Of a stretch of DNA of 64,000 bases, positions 17,719 to 26,932 are shown piece after piece. This DNA comes from Sphingomonas folli. GTDB taxonomy: Bacteria; Pseudomonadota; Alphaproteobacteria; Sphingomonadales; Sphingomonadaceae. Positions within the stretch are counted from its first letter, which is position 1. Every line of letters begins with the position of its first letter. Under the pieces are notes generated by a model. That model had not been told where the DNA came from. It did no database searches and was given only the letters and a program-made list of their open reading frames with translations. The stretch is from contig NZ_JAHXZL010000003.1 of the NCBI RefSeq assembly GCF_019429525.1, positions 62,001 through 126,000 of the forward strand, written 5' to 3'. The translations under genes and the position numbers were made by a program.

Positions 17719-19017
17719 ATGCCGCACCTCGCCAACATGCTCGGGCCGCTCGCGCGCGGCGGGCCCGGGGGACGCAACGTCCGCCTGCTCGCGCTGCTGC
17801 GCTGGCTGGCGGCGGCGGGGCAGCTCGCGACGATCCTGCTAGTCCATTTCGTCGTCGGCGTGCACCTGCCGCTGGTGCCGATGCTCGGCGCGCTCGCGGT
17901 GCTGGTCGCGCTCAACGTCGCGGTCAACCAGGTGGTCGAGCGGCGCCCGATCACCAACGCGGCACTGTTCGCCACGCTGCTGGTCGACGTCGCCTGCCTC
18001 ACGACTCAACTGTATCTCAGCGGCGGGGTGAGCAATCCCTTCGTCACGCTGTTCCTGCTCCAGGTCGTGATCGCGGCGCTGCTGCTGCGCGGCTGGACGA
18101 GCTGGGCGATGGTGGTGATCACCAGCACGCTCTTCGCCTGGCTTGCCTGGGCCGCGCCGCCCTTCCCGCTGCCGCGTTTCTGGGCGTCCGAGCTCTCGAT
18201 CCCCTATGTCGCGGCGAGCTGGTTCAACTTCACGCTCACCGCGACGCTGCTGGCACTATTCGTGACGCGCATCGTCCGCAACGTCTCCGAGCATGATGCA
18301 CGGCTCGCCGCGCTGCGCCAGCGCGCCGCGGAGGAGGAGCATATCGTCCGCATGGGGCTGCTCGCCAGCGGGGCGGCGCACGAGCTCGGCACGCCGCTCA
18401 GCTCGATCGCGGTGATGCTGGGCGACTGGCGGCGCGAGCCCGCGATCGCGCGCTCGCCCGCGCTGCTCGCCGACCTCGACGACATGCGCGCCGAGGTGAC
18501 CCGCTGCAAGGACATCCTCGGCCAGGTGCTGCTCGCCTCGGGCGAGGTGCGCGGCAACGCGCCGGTGCGCACCACCCTGCGCACCTTCCTGGCGGGGATC
18601 GTCGACTCGTGGAACGAGAGCAAGGGGCCGACCGCCGCCTATGAGCATCTGATGACGAGCGACCCGCGCATCGTCGCGGACAAGGCGCTGGCGCAGACGA
18701 TCACCAACCTGCTCGACAATGCGGTCGAGGCGGGCGCCAAGACGATCACCCTCTGCGCCTGGTGGGACGGGGATCGCCTGGTACTCGCGGTGCGCGACGA
18801 CGGCGCGGGCTTCCCGCAGTCGATCCTCGACGGGCTCGGCAAGCCCTATCTCAGCACCAAGGCGCGGCGCGGCGCCGGGCTGGGACTGTTCCTCGCGGTC
18901 AACGTGCTGCGGACGCTCGGCGGGACGGTGTCCGCGCGCAACCGCGAGCGTGGCGGCAGCGAGGTGACGCTGACGCTGCCGCTCGCCGCGATCTCGATCC
19001 CGGAGGAGGCACCATGA
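17719..19017 (+). CDS. regB: RegB/PrrB/ActS-type redox sensor histidine kinase
   Basis: A 432-residue membrane kinase with six helices in the first 190 residues. The second-to-last membrane pair carries GGVSNPF, the RegB ubiquinone-binding signature GGxxNPF. The H-box is ASGAAHELGTPLSS, with the phospho-acceptor His at 221. TRCKDILGQ keeps the redox-active Cys of RegB. N (NLLDNAVEAG), G1 (DDGAGF) and G2 (RRGAGLGLFLAVN) boxes complete the ATPase. The start at 17719 gives the best N-terminus; a GTG at 17668 is possible. It is followed by its response regulator (ATGA overlap) and preceded by the cyo operon, its probable target. Confidence 0.92.
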   Translation: MPHLANMLGPLARGGPGGRNVRLLALLRWLAAAGQLATILLVHFVVGVHLPLVPMLGALAVLVALNVAVNQVVERRPITNAALFATLLVDVACLTTQLYLSGGVSNPFVTLFLLQVVIAALLLRGWTSWAMVVITSTLFAWLAWAAPPFPLPRFWASELSIPYVAASWFNFTLTATLLALFVTRIVRNVSEHDARLAALRQRAAEEEHIVRMGLLASGAAHELGTPLSSIAVMLGDWRREPAIARSPALLADLDDMRAEVTRCKDILGQVLLASGEVRGNAPVRTTLRTFLAGIVDSWNESKGPTAAYEHLMTSDPRIVADKALAQTITNLLDNAVEAGAKTITLCAWWDGDRLVLAVRDDGAGFPQSILDGLGKPYLSTKARRGAGLGLFLAVNVLRTLGGTVSARNRERGGSEVTLTLPLAAISIPEEAP

Positions 19018-19544
19018 GCGCGCGTCGGCTGCTGATCATCGAGGACGACGCGGTGTTCGCGCGGACGCTCGCGCGCTCGTTCGAGCGCCGCGGCTATCAG
19101 GTGCGCGCGATCACCGACCCGCAGGAGCTGGACGCCGCCACCGTCGAGCTGAGGCCCGACCATGCGGTGGTCGACCTGCGGCTCGGCAGCGCCTCGGGGC
19201 TGACCTGCGTCGAGCGGCTGCACGCGATCGACCCGGCGATGCGGATCGTCGTGCTCACCGGCTTCGCCAGCATCGCCACCGCGGTCGAGGCGGTGAAGCT
19301 GGGTGCGACCAACTATCTGTCCAAACCGGCGAACTCGGACGATATTGAGGCCGCCTTCCAGGCCTCGGGCGAGGGCGACGCCTCGGTCGAGCTGGTCGCG
19401 CATCCCACCTCGCTGCGCACGCTGGAGTGGGAGCATATCCACCAGACGCTGGCGGACTGCGGCTTCAACGTCTCGGAGGCGGCGCGGCGGCTCGGCATGC
19501 ACCGGCGCACGCTGGCGCGGAAGCTGGGCAAACGGCATCTGTGA
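19014..19544 (+). CDS. regA: RegA/PrrA/ActR-type redox response regulator
   Basis: A 176-residue regulator. The receiver domain has acidic residues E10, D11 and D12, phospho-acceptor D54 (HAVVDLRLGS), T/S in VVLTGFAS and the conserved Lys in YLSKPAN. The C-terminal Fis-type helix-turn-helix is VSEAARRLGMHRRTLARKL, almost the invariant RegA/PrrA sequence. It acts with the RegB kinase, whose stop codon it overlaps (ATGA, ribosome site GGAGGAGG upstream). In alphaproteobacteria RegA controls oxidases, photosynthesis and redox genes, and the adjacent cyo operon is a likely target. Confidence 0.93.
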   Translation: MSARRLLIIEDDAVFARTLARSFERRGYQVRAITDPQELDAATVELRPDHAVVDLRLGSASGLTCVERLHAIDPAMRIVVLTGFASIATAVEAVKLGATNYLSKPANSDDIEAAFQASGEGDASVELVAHPTSLRTLEWEHIHQTLADCGFNVSEAARRLGMHRRTLARKLGKRHL

Positions 19545-19631
19545 GGCAAGGAGCGTTTGATACCGCCCCGGGCGAACGCCGCGGCCCAGGTGGGTGACGC
19601 TAGAGAGCCTCACGGCGACCTTCCCACCTGG

Positions 19632-19651
19632 ACCCCGGCCTTCGCCGGGGT
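19632..19651. terminator. Hairpin between regA and the TonB receptor
   Basis: ACCCCGGCCTTCGCCGGGGT forms an 8-bp stem with a CTTC tetraloop. It sits between two genes that converge here (regA ends at 19544, the receptor at 19680), so it could stop transcription from both sides. There is no T-run. The motif is also a common dispersed hairpin in high-GC genomes. Confidence 0.4.
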
Positions 19652-19679
19652 GGAATGATCGCTATATGCGAAACCGCGC

Positions 19680-22652
19680 CTACGCCCCGAACCGCACCTT
19701 CGCGCCCGCGTAGAAGTAGCGTCCGAGCGAGGCGATCGGCTGGTCGACCGAGTCGACCGACGGCCGCTGGTTCGCCAGGTTGTTGACTCCCGCGTAGAAG
19801 CCGACGCCCTCGTCGGCCGCCACCTGCACCTGGACGTCGTGCTGCCACAGCTCCTTGTAGCGGAGCAGCGACTCGGGCGCGTAATCGGGGTTGTTGTCGG
19901 TCGTCAGCTTGGCGAAGCGGCGCGTACCATCGGCCCAGCGCAGGTTGTAGCTCAGCGTCACCTCGCCCAATGTCCACGTCGGCGAGAAGACGAGATTGTA
20001 TTTAGGCCGGTTGAACTGATCGACCTGATCCTCGACCTGCGCCCCCGGCGTCGCGATCTGCTCGAGCTTGTTCAGATAGCCGCCGACGAAGCGGATATCG
20101 AACGTGCCGGCCGAGGCGGTGCGCAATACGTAGCTGATATTGAGGTCGAGCCCCGCGGTGGCGAAGCGCGCCACGTTCTGCGGCTGGACGGTATAACCGT
20201 TGATGTAGCCCGTCCCCTGCCGCCGCCGGATCGCGGCGCAATAGACGTTGTCGAGCGTCGGCTGGTCGACGCACAGGTTGGCGATGGTATTGGCATCGGC
20301 GATGCTGATCGCGTCGTCCAGGCGGATGTCGTACCAGTCGGCCGAGATGGTCAGCCCCGGCAGGAAACGCGGGCGCAGCACCGTGCCCGCGGTCCAGGTC
20401 CGCGCGGTCTCCTCCTTCAGCCCCGGGTTGCCGCTCCGCGCGCCGTTGATCAGCGACGCCGCGTCGGGGTTGTTCGCCGCGGTGAACGTCGCCGGGTCGG
20501 CGCCCAGCCCGCTCACCAACGCCACGCAATTGGCCGCGCGCGTCGAGGTGCCAGCGTTGCGGTTCTCGACGTAGCAGGGGTCGGAGAAGAAGTTGTTGGT
20601 CGGGCCTACGGGGGCGAACAGCTCGCCGATGTTGGGAGCGCGCACCGCCTGACTGTAGCTGCCGCGGAAGCTGATGTCGCGCACCGGCGCCCAGATGCCG
20701 TTGAACTGATAGGCCTTGGTGCTGCCGATCGTGGAATAGTCCGAATAGCGCCCGGCCGCGCCGACCGACAGCGTCTCGAAGAAAGGCCGGTCGCGCAGCA
20801 GCGGCACGTCGACCTCGCCGAACACCTCCCACACGTCGAAGGCGCCGCGCGACGGCGAGATCACGAAGGTCGGGTCGAACTTGTTGCCCTCGTCATACTG
20901 GTACCATTGCTCGCCGGTGAGGAAGCTGTTGGGATCGAAGCGGCTGGTCTCGCGCCGATACTCGCCGCCCAGCGCGAATTTCACGGGGCCGCCGGGCAGC
21001 GCGAACAGCGCGCCGAAGTCGCCCGTCAGCGCCGCACTCGCGACCGACTGGGTCACGCGCGCGCTGCTCACATTATTGTTGGTCGCCCAGGCCAGCGCCG
21101 CGGGGTCGGTGACGTTGACCCCGAAGGTATTGATCGGGAGGCAGCCGCTGTTCGGCCCCGGCGTGAAGCTGACCGTCGGCACCTGCACCGCGGCGGGGTT
21201 GAGGTTGGAGCGGCAGGTCGGGCGCCCGGTGGAGGGATCGGTCACCACGTCCAGCGCGGCGTAATAGCGGTCCTCCCAGCGATCGTTGAGCTTGGTGATG
21301 CGCACGTCGGTTTGGCCGTAGGTGTAGGACACGTCGTAGCGCGCGTGGTCGCTCACCGCCCCGGTCGCCGCGATCACGCCGCGCCAAGTACGGCGGCGGT
21401 CGCTCTCCCCCAGTCGCGGGAAATCGGTGTTGTTGCGGTTGGACGAGATCACGCGCTGCGCGTTGGCCAGCGCGGCGTCGCGCAGGTTGGTCGGCAGGAA
21501 CGGGTTATCCAGCGTGAAGTCGCCGGTGTAATTGCCGGTGAAGCCGCCGAAGGTGGTGGCGGTCGACTGGACGAACTTGCCCTCCAGGCTGAGCTGGAAC
21601 GCGTCCGAGAAGTCATAGTGCGTCAGCAGGTTCACCGCATGGCGCTCGGTCTTCGGCAGCAGGTCGCCGACATAGCCCGCCACCGAGGTGGCGCTGCCGC
21701 CGCTGACGAAGCCGCCGCCCACGTCGGTGCCGGGATCGTAGAGCGAGCCGTCGCCGTTGTAGAGCGTGCCGCCGATGTCGATCACGCCCGCGGGCGAGCC
21801 GCCGGGGTAGCGCAGGTCGCCCGCGAGGACCTGCTGATAGGTGCCCGAGCCGGGACCGGCATAAGCGGGGTTGGAGACGGTGTAGAGGCGGTTCTGGCGG
21901 CGCAGGAACGAGCGATCGTCGTTCTGCAGCGGGTCGTCCGCGTTATACTCGTAGTAAGCGGTGACGTTGCCGCGCCCGCCGGCAAAGTTCTTGCCCGCCA
22001 TCAGCGAGGCGAAGCGGTTGCCCGCGTCGCCCTGCTCGGAGATGCCGAACTGGGTGCGTCCCGCGACGCCGTCGAAGTCGCGCTTGAGGATGAAATTGAC
22101 CACGCCCGACACGCCGTCGGCGCCATACACCGCCGAGGCGCCCCCGGTGAGCACGTCGACCCGCTCGATCAGGTCGGTCGGCAGCGCGTTGATGTCGACC
22201 GCGGCGGTGTCGATCTGCCCCGAGACGTGGCGCCGCCCGTTGACCAGCACGAGCGTGCGCGCCGAGCCGAGCCCGCGCAGGCTCAGCAGGTTGAGCCCCG
22301 CCGCGCCGTACAGCTGGTTGTCGGGCCGGTTCGGGCCGGCGCTGTCGGCATTGTCGAGCGAGGTGGTCAGCGCGGGCACGCGCTGGAGGAAGGTGGTGAC
22401 GTTGGTGTTGCCCGATTGCTGGATCCGGTCGCTGTCGAACGACACGATCGGGTTGGGCGCCTCATAGTCGGGGCGGGCGATGCGCGAGCCGGTGACGACG
22501 ACGTCCTCGCTCGCGCCCGCGCCCGTCGTGTCGGCGGTCGTGTCCGGCGCCGCGTCGGCGGGCGCGGTGGACTGGGCCCAGGCCGGCGCGGCGACGACAC
22601 AGGCGAGCGCGCCCGCGAGCAACACGGCTCGCGGCGAGAGGTGAGACGGCAT
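19680..22652 (-). CDS. Large TonB-dependent receptor (carbohydrate/other substrate)
   Basis: A 990-residue outer-membrane receptor with signal peptide (1-26, ending APAWA), TonB box EDVVVTGSRI, and a plug with TFLQRVPAL, SLRGLGSARTLVLVNGRR and DVLTGGASAVYGADGVSGVVNFIL. A long barrel follows, with many DNP/NPG-type turns. The SRIARPDYEAPNPIV start and the RTLVLVNGRR element belong to the abundant sphingomonad branch that often imports glycans or peptides rather than siderophores. The divergent sugar ABC importer at 22789 suggests a shared carbohydrate substrate. The 136-base intergenic region should hold both promoters. C-terminal residues are KVRFGA. Confidence 0.9.
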   Translation of the reverse strand: MPSHLSPRAVLLAGALACVVAAPAWAQSTAPADAAPDTTADTTGAGASEDVVVTGSRIARPDYEAPNPIVSFDSDRIQQSGNTNVTTFLQRVPALTTSLDNADSAGPNRPDNQLYGAAGLNLLSLRGLGSARTLVLVNGRRHVSGQIDTAAVDINALPTDLIERVDVLTGGASAVYGADGVSGVVNFILKRDFDGVAGRTQFGISEQGDAGNRFASLMAGKNFAGGRGNVTAYYEYNADDPLQNDDRSFLRRQNRLYTVSNPAYAGPGSGTYQQVLAGDLRYPGGSPAGVIDIGGTLYNGDGSLYDPGTDVGGGFVSGGSATSVAGYVGDLLPKTERHAVNLLTHYDFSDAFQLSLEGKFVQSTATTFGGFTGNYTGDFTLDNPFLPTNLRDAALANAQRVISSNRNNTDFPRLGESDRRRTWRGVIAATGAVSDHARYDVSYTYGQTDVRITKLNDRWEDRYYAALDVVTDPSTGRPTCRSNLNPAAVQVPTVSFTPGPNSGCLPINTFGVNVTDPAALAWATNNNVSSARVTQSVASAALTGDFGALFALPGGPVKFALGGEYRRETSRFDPNSFLTGEQWYQYDEGNKFDPTFVISPSRGAFDVWEVFGEVDVPLLRDRPFFETLSVGAAGRYSDYSTIGSTKAYQFNGIWAPVRDISFRGSYSQAVRAPNIGELFAPVGPTNNFFSDPCYVENRNAGTSTRAANCVALVSGLGADPATFTAANNPDAASLINGARSGNPGLKEETARTWTAGTVLRPRFLPGLTISADWYDIRLDDAISIADANTIANLCVDQPTLDNVYCAAIRRRQGTGYINGYTVQPQNVARFATAGLDLNISYVLRTASAGTFDIRFVGGYLNKLEQIATPGAQVEDQVDQFNRPKYNLVFSPTWTLGEVTLSYNLRWADGTRRFAKLTTDNNPDYAPESLLRYKELWQHDVQVQVAADEGVGFYAGVNNLANQRPSVDSVDQPIASLGRYFYAGAKVRFGA

Positions 22653-22788
22653 CCTTGTTCCCCCTTCGGATCGTGCCGGCCCCTGCTCACCGGCTTCTTC
22701 TTTCCGTCCACAACGTCGTCCGGACCGAAAAGTTTCGAATTGTTACCAACCTAAGGCAACCTACTTCCAAGCAAGACGTTGATCTCGC

Positions 22789-24063
22789 GTGACATACGGG
22801 GGGAAGCTCGCGCGTGCCGCGGGTTGGTCCCGGCGCTCGGTGATCGCGGCGCTATCGACCGCCGCGGTCGGTGGCTGCGCCGCCCGCCGCTCCCCCGACG
22901 CGGTCACCCTGTGGGCGATGAGTTACGAGGGCGACTATTCGCCGATGCTCATGCCCAGCTTCACGCGGGCGACCGGGCTGCCGGTCGAGGTTCAGACACT
23001 GCCCTGGACCGCCGCGCATGAGAAACTGCTCACCGCCCAGGCGGGCGGTTCGCTGCCCGACGTGCTGATGCTGCCCGACGGCTGGGTCGGCGAGTTCGCG
23101 ATGGTCGGCGCGCTCGCCCCGGTGAGCGACCCCGCCCTGCTCACCGGACTGTTCCCCGGGGTCACCGCGGCGACCGGCGCAGACGGCCGCGCCTATGCGG
23201 TACCCTGGTCGGTCGCGCCGCAGGTGCAATATTACCGCCGCGACCTGCTCGAGCGCGCCGGCTATGCCGCCCCGCCGGAAGACTGGGACTCGTGGCGCCG
23301 CATGGGGCAGCGATTGAAGGCACGCGCCCCCGACGACTATGCCTTCCTGATGCTGCTTAACTGGTGGGACACGCTCTTCACCTTCGCCGGCCAGACCGGC
23401 GCGCGCCCGCTGCGCGAGCGCGACACCCGCGGCAATTTCCGCGACCCGCGCTTCCGCGACGCGCTCGGCTTCTACGTCTCGCTGTTCCGCGAGCGGCTCG
23501 CCCCGCCGGCGCTCTCGACCGAGGTGCAGGACCCGGTGGCCGCCTTCGCGCAGGGCTATTTCGCGGTCTTTCCCTATGGCCCCACGCTGACGCTCGACCT
23601 GCACCGCCGCGCCGCCGAGATCCCCCCCGCGCTGTGGAGCACCGCGCGCATGCCAGGCCCGGGTGGCCCCGGCCGCGTGTCGGGCATCGCGGCGAGCCTG
23701 TGCGTGTCGGCGCGCTCGCAACGGCCCGCCGCGGCCTGGGCGCTGGTGCGCCACCTCACCTCGCCCGCGAGCGAGCTGACCTATCAGCGGATGATCGGCA
23801 CCCTGCCCGCGCGCGCCGCCGCCTGGGAGACGCCGCAGCTGCGCCAGCCCGCGCTCGCCGCCTTCGCCGAGCAGATGCGCGAGCCCACGCGCGAGCCGAT
23901 GATCGTCGAGTGGGAACGGATCCGGATCGAGGTCCAACTGATCGCCGAGCGGGTCGTGCGCGGCCAGATCGGCATCGACGCCGCGCTCGTCGCGATGGAC
24001 GACAGCGTCGACCGGCTGCTCGCCAAGCGCCGCGCGCTGGTCGAGGCGGGGCAGCTGCTATGA
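22789..24063 (+). CDS. ABC transporter extracellular sugar-binding protein (Tat-type lipoprotein)
   Basis: A 424-residue solute-binding protein of the MalE/UgpB type. The N-terminus has a twin-arginine (WSRRSVIAAL) and a lipobox-like VGGC, suggesting Tat export and lipid attachment at Cys 30. The domain begins VTLWAMSYEGDYSPMLMPSF. It carries the cluster-1 marks PDVLMLPDGWVGEFA and AVPWSVAPQVQYYRRDLLERAG, and a family-typical GYFAVFPYGPT. It binds an unknown oligosaccharide in the periplasm and hands it to the following permeases. The GTG start at 22789 is the longest frame. It overlaps the permease by ATGA. Confidence 0.88.
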   Translation: MTYGGKLARAAGWSRRSVIAALSTAAVGGCAARRSPDAVTLWAMSYEGDYSPMLMPSFTRATGLPVEVQTLPWTAAHEKLLTAQAGGSLPDVLMLPDGWVGEFAMVGALAPVSDPALLTGLFPGVTAATGADGRAYAVPWSVAPQVQYYRRDLLERAGYAAPPEDWDSWRRMGQRLKARAPDDYAFLMLLNWWDTLFTFAGQTGARPLRERDTRGNFRDPRFRDALGFYVSLFRERLAPPALSTEVQDPVAAFAQGYFAVFPYGPTLTLDLHRRAAEIPPALWSTARMPGPGGPGRVSGIAASLCVSARSQRPAAAWALVRHLTSPASELTYQRMIGTLPARAAAWETPQLRQPALAAFAEQMREPTREPMIVEWERIRIEVQLIAERVVRGQIGIDAALVAMDDSVDRLLAKRRALVEAGQLL

Positions 24064-24941
24064 CGCGGCAGGAGCGCACCGCCTGGGCGTTCGTGCTGCC
24101 GGTGCTCGCGATCATCCTGTTCGTCTTCGCGCTGCCGACGCTGCTCGCGCTGGCGCTGAGCGTCACCGATTACTCGATCTACGCGCTCGCCGACTGGGGC
24201 GCGCTGCGCTTCGTCGGGCTCGGCAACTTCACCGACCTGCTGACCACGCCCTTGTTCTGGCGCGCGCTCGGCAACACCGCGCTGTTCGCGCTGCTCGGCG
24301 TGCCGATGGCGATCGGCACCTCGCTGGCGGCGGCGCTGCTGCTCCACGACGCCAGCGTGCGGTGGACGCCGCTGTGGCGCGTGCTGCTGTTCGCACCCTA
24401 TGTCACCAGCGTGGTGGCGACCGCGGTGGTGTGGCGCTTCCTGCTCAACACGCGCTTCGGCCTGCTCAACCGCGCGCTCGGCTGGTTCGGCGTGCCGCCG
24501 GTCGACTGGCTCGGCGACCCGCACGCCTCGATCCCCGCCATCCTGCTGTTCGTCACGTGGAAGATCTTCGGCTACAACATGATCGTCTTCACCGCCGCGC
24601 TCGCCGCGGTGCCGCATGACCTGATGGAGGCGGCGCGACTCGACGGCGCGTCGCGCTGGACGCGCTTCCGCCACGTCACGCTGCCCGCGATCGGGCCGAC
24701 CCTGCTGCTCGCCGCGGTGATGAGCGTCGCGGGCTTCCTCCAGATCTTCGCCGAGCCCTATGTCATGACGCTCGGCGGCCCGGCGCAGAGCACGACGACC
24801 GTGCTGTATTTCATGTTCGACGAGGGGTTCAAATGGTGGAACCTCGGCCAGGCCTCGGCGGTGGCGTTCATCCTCTTCCTGATGATCCTCGCGCTCACCT
24901 TCGTGCAGGCGCGGATCGGACGGCGCTACGAGTGGCTATGA
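24060..24941 (+). CDS. Sugar ABC transporter permease (MalF/UgpA type)
   Basis: A 293-residue permease with six predicted helices (about 11-33, 73-95, 108-130, 160-180, 205-230, 262-283). The EAA loop, EAARLDGASRWTRFRHVTLP, matches the family consensus for contact with the ATPase. GLGNFTDLLTTPLFWRAL is the usual opening of the transmembrane domain. Start ATG overlaps the binding-protein stop (ATGA). It forms the channel with the next gene. Confidence 0.93.
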   Translation: MTRQERTAWAFVLPVLAIILFVFALPTLLALALSVTDYSIYALADWGALRFVGLGNFTDLLTTPLFWRALGNTALFALLGVPMAIGTSLAAALLLHDASVRWTPLWRVLLFAPYVTSVVATAVVWRFLLNTRFGLLNRALGWFGVPPVDWLGDPHASIPAILLFVTWKIFGYNMIVFTAALAAVPHDLMEAARLDGASRWTRFRHVTLPAIGPTLLLAAVMSVAGFLQIFAEPYVMTLGGPAQSTTTVLYFMFDEGFKWWNLGQASAVAFILFLMILALTFVQARIGRRYEWL

Positions 24942-25789
24942 CCCGACGCCGCTGGCGCGCGATCGCCACCAACGCCGCGGTCGCGGCGGCGACGCTGCTC
25001 ACCGCGGCGCCTCTGGTGTGGATGGTGCTCGTCTCGTTCATGCCGCGCGGCGAGTCGAGCCGCTTCCCGCCGCGACTGTGGCCGTCGCGCTGGTCGTGGG
25101 AGAATTATCACGAGCTGCTCGCGCGCCGGCTGATCGACGGCGCCTGGTTCGACTATCGGATCGTCCCCGCGCTGTGGAACAGCCTGGCGGTGGCGGCGCT
25201 GTCGACGCTGCTGGGGCTGCTGCTGACCGTGCCGGCGGGCTACGCCTTCGCCAAGCTGCGCTTCCGCGGGCGCGAGCGGCTGCTCCAGCTGCTGGTCGCC
25301 GCGCTGGTCGTGCCAGGTCAGGTCGCGATGCTGCCGCTGTTCCTGATCTTCAAGGAGCTCGGGCTGGTGAACAGCTATGCCGGGGTGATCCTGCCCTCGC
25401 TCGCGGGTATCTTCGCGATCCTGTTCGTGCGCCAGGCGGCCTTGTCGATCCCCGACGAGATGCTCGACGCGGCGCGGCTCGACGGCGCGAGCGAGCGGCG
25501 CATCTTCGCGCAGATCGTGCTGCCGCTGCTCGCGCCGATCACGGTGACGCTGGCGCTGTTCATGTTCCTGGGCAGTTGGAACGACTTCCTCTGGCCGCTG
25601 ATCGTGCTGGCGGACCAGCATCTGTACACCTTGCCGGTCGCGGTCGCGGCGATCTCGCGCGAGCATGCCGCCGACGGCGAGCTGATGATGGCGGCCGCGG
25701 TGGTGACGACGCTGCCGGTGCTGATCCTCTTCGTGCCGCTCCAGCGCTATTATATCAGCGGACTACTCGGCGGCAGCGTCAAGGGCTGA
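24938..25789 (+). CDS. Sugar ABC transporter permease (MalG/UgpE type)
   Basis: A 283-residue permease. It has an N-terminal helix (about 7-28), periplasmic start FMPRGESSRFPPRLWPSRWS, helices near 70-95, 105-130, 140-165, 195-220 and 245-270, and the EAA loop DAARLDGASERRIFAQIVLP. The C-terminal LQRYYISGLLGGSVKG is typical of MalG-type subunits. ATGA overlap with the previous permease. Its 3' end overlaps the convergent ATPase gene by 27 bases. Confidence 0.93.
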   Translation: MTRRRWRAIATNAAVAAATLLTAAPLVWMVLVSFMPRGESSRFPPRLWPSRWSWENYHELLARRLIDGAWFDYRIVPALWNSLAVAALSTLLGLLLTVPAGYAFAKLRFRGRERLLQLLVAALVVPGQVAMLPLFLIFKELGLVNSYAGVILPSLAGIFAILFVRQAALSIPDEMLDAARLDGASERRIFAQIVLPLLAPITVTLALFMFLGSWNDFLWPLIVLADQHLYTLPVAVAAISREHAADGELMMAAAVVTTLPVLILFVPLQRYYISGLLGGSVKG

Positions 25790-26875
25790 GGCGGGGCGTG
25801 GATAGGCGCGGCCGTCGCGGTCGAACAGGTGCGCCGCCTCGGGCGCGACCGCGAAGCGCAGCCGTTCGCCCAGCGTCACCGCGCGATCGCCGGGCAGCTG
25901 CGCCACCACCGCGGGCTGATCGCCGACGGTGCCGAGATGCGCGAAGGAGAGCGGGCCGAGCCGCTCGAACAGCTCGACCGCGCCGGTGAAGGCACCGTCG
26001 TCGGCGGGATGCAGGTTCTCGGGGCGGACGCCGAGCGTCGCCGCGTCGCCGATCGCCGCGCGCGGCACCGCGACCGCGACGCGCAGCTCGGCGCCGTCGG
26101 CCAGTCGCACCGTCGCGCCGTCCCCGTCGGCCGCGGCGATCGTCACCGCCAGCAGGTTCATCCCCGGCGAGCCGATCGCGGCGGCCACCTCCAGCGTCGC
26201 GGGCTCGGCGTACAGCTCGAGCGGCGGCGCGACCTGCTCGACGCGACCGGCACTCATCACCACGATGCGGTTGGCGAGCGTCATCGCCTCGAGCTGGTCG
26301 TGGGTGACGTAGATCATCGTGCTGCCGAGCTGCTGGTGCAGCCGCGCGAACTCGTGGCGCATCTTCACCCGCAGCGCGGTGTCGAGGTTGGAGAGCGGCT
26401 CGTCGAGCAGCAGCACCTTGGGCCGGCGCACGATCGCGCGCGCGATCGAGACGCGCTGGCGCTGCCCGCCCGACAGCGCCTTCGGCCGGCGCGCGAGCAG
26501 CGGCATCAGGTCGAGCGCGTCGGCCACCTCCTCGACGCGGCGGCGCACCTCGGCCTTGGCGAGCCGCGCCACCTTCAGCGGGAAGGCGATGTTCTCGTAG
26601 ACGGTGAGATGGGGGTAAAGCGCGTAGGACTGGAACACCATCGCCAGCTCGCGGTCGGCCGGTGCCGCGTCGGTGACGTCGCGCCCGCCGATCAGCACGC
26701 GCCCGGCGCTCGGCTCCTCCAGCCCGGCGATGAGGCGGAGCAGGGTCGACTTGCCGCAGCCCGAGGGGCCGACGATCACCACGAACTCGCCGTCGGCGAT
26801 CTTGAGATCGGTGGGGCGGAGCACGTCGCTCGCGCCGAAGCGCTTCGCTAGCCCCTGGATGTCGACGCTGGCCAC
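25763..26875 (-). CDS. Sugar ABC transporter ATPase (MalK/UgpC type)
   Basis: A 370-residue ATPase. Walker A is GPSGCGKSTLLRL, the Q-loop is VFQSYALYPHL, the signature is LSGGQRQRVSIARAI, Walker B is LLLDEPLSNLD and the H-loop is IYVTHDQ. A TOBE/regulatory C-terminal domain follows (GVRPENLHPADDGAF). This is the CUT1 MalK layout. The likely start is GTG 26875 (ASVDIQGLAKRFG) rather than an upstream TTG. It is the energising subunit for the adjacent importer but is transcribed toward it, so it is on a separate transcript; such ATPases can also serve several importers. Confidence 0.9.
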   Translation of the reverse strand: MASVDIQGLAKRFGASDVLRPTDLKIADGEFVVIVGPSGCGKSTLLRLIAGLEEPSAGRVLIGGRDVTDAAPADRELAMVFQSYALYPHLTVYENIAFPLKVARLAKAEVRRRVEEVADALDLMPLLARRPKALSGGQRQRVSIARAIVRRPKVLLLDEPLSNLDTALRVKMRHEFARLHQQLGSTMIYVTHDQLEAMTLANRIVVMSAGRVEQVAPPLELYAEPATLEVAAAIGSPGMNLLAVTIAAADGDGATVRLADGAELRVAVAVPRAAIGDAATLGVRPENLHPADDGAFTGAVELFERLGPLSFAHLGTVGDQPAVVAQLPGDRAVTLGERLRFAVAPEAAHLFDRDGRAYPRPASALDAAAE

Positions 26876-26932
26876 GGCGGCGACTGTTGCTGGATAACGG
26901 CGCGGTGACAAGGGGGTGGGCGGGCTACACCG

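Noticed and set aside
19839..22754. A 971-codon open frame antisense to the large TonB receptor
   Set aside because: The receptor on the minus strand has a signal peptide, TonB box and plug; the antisense frame has none.
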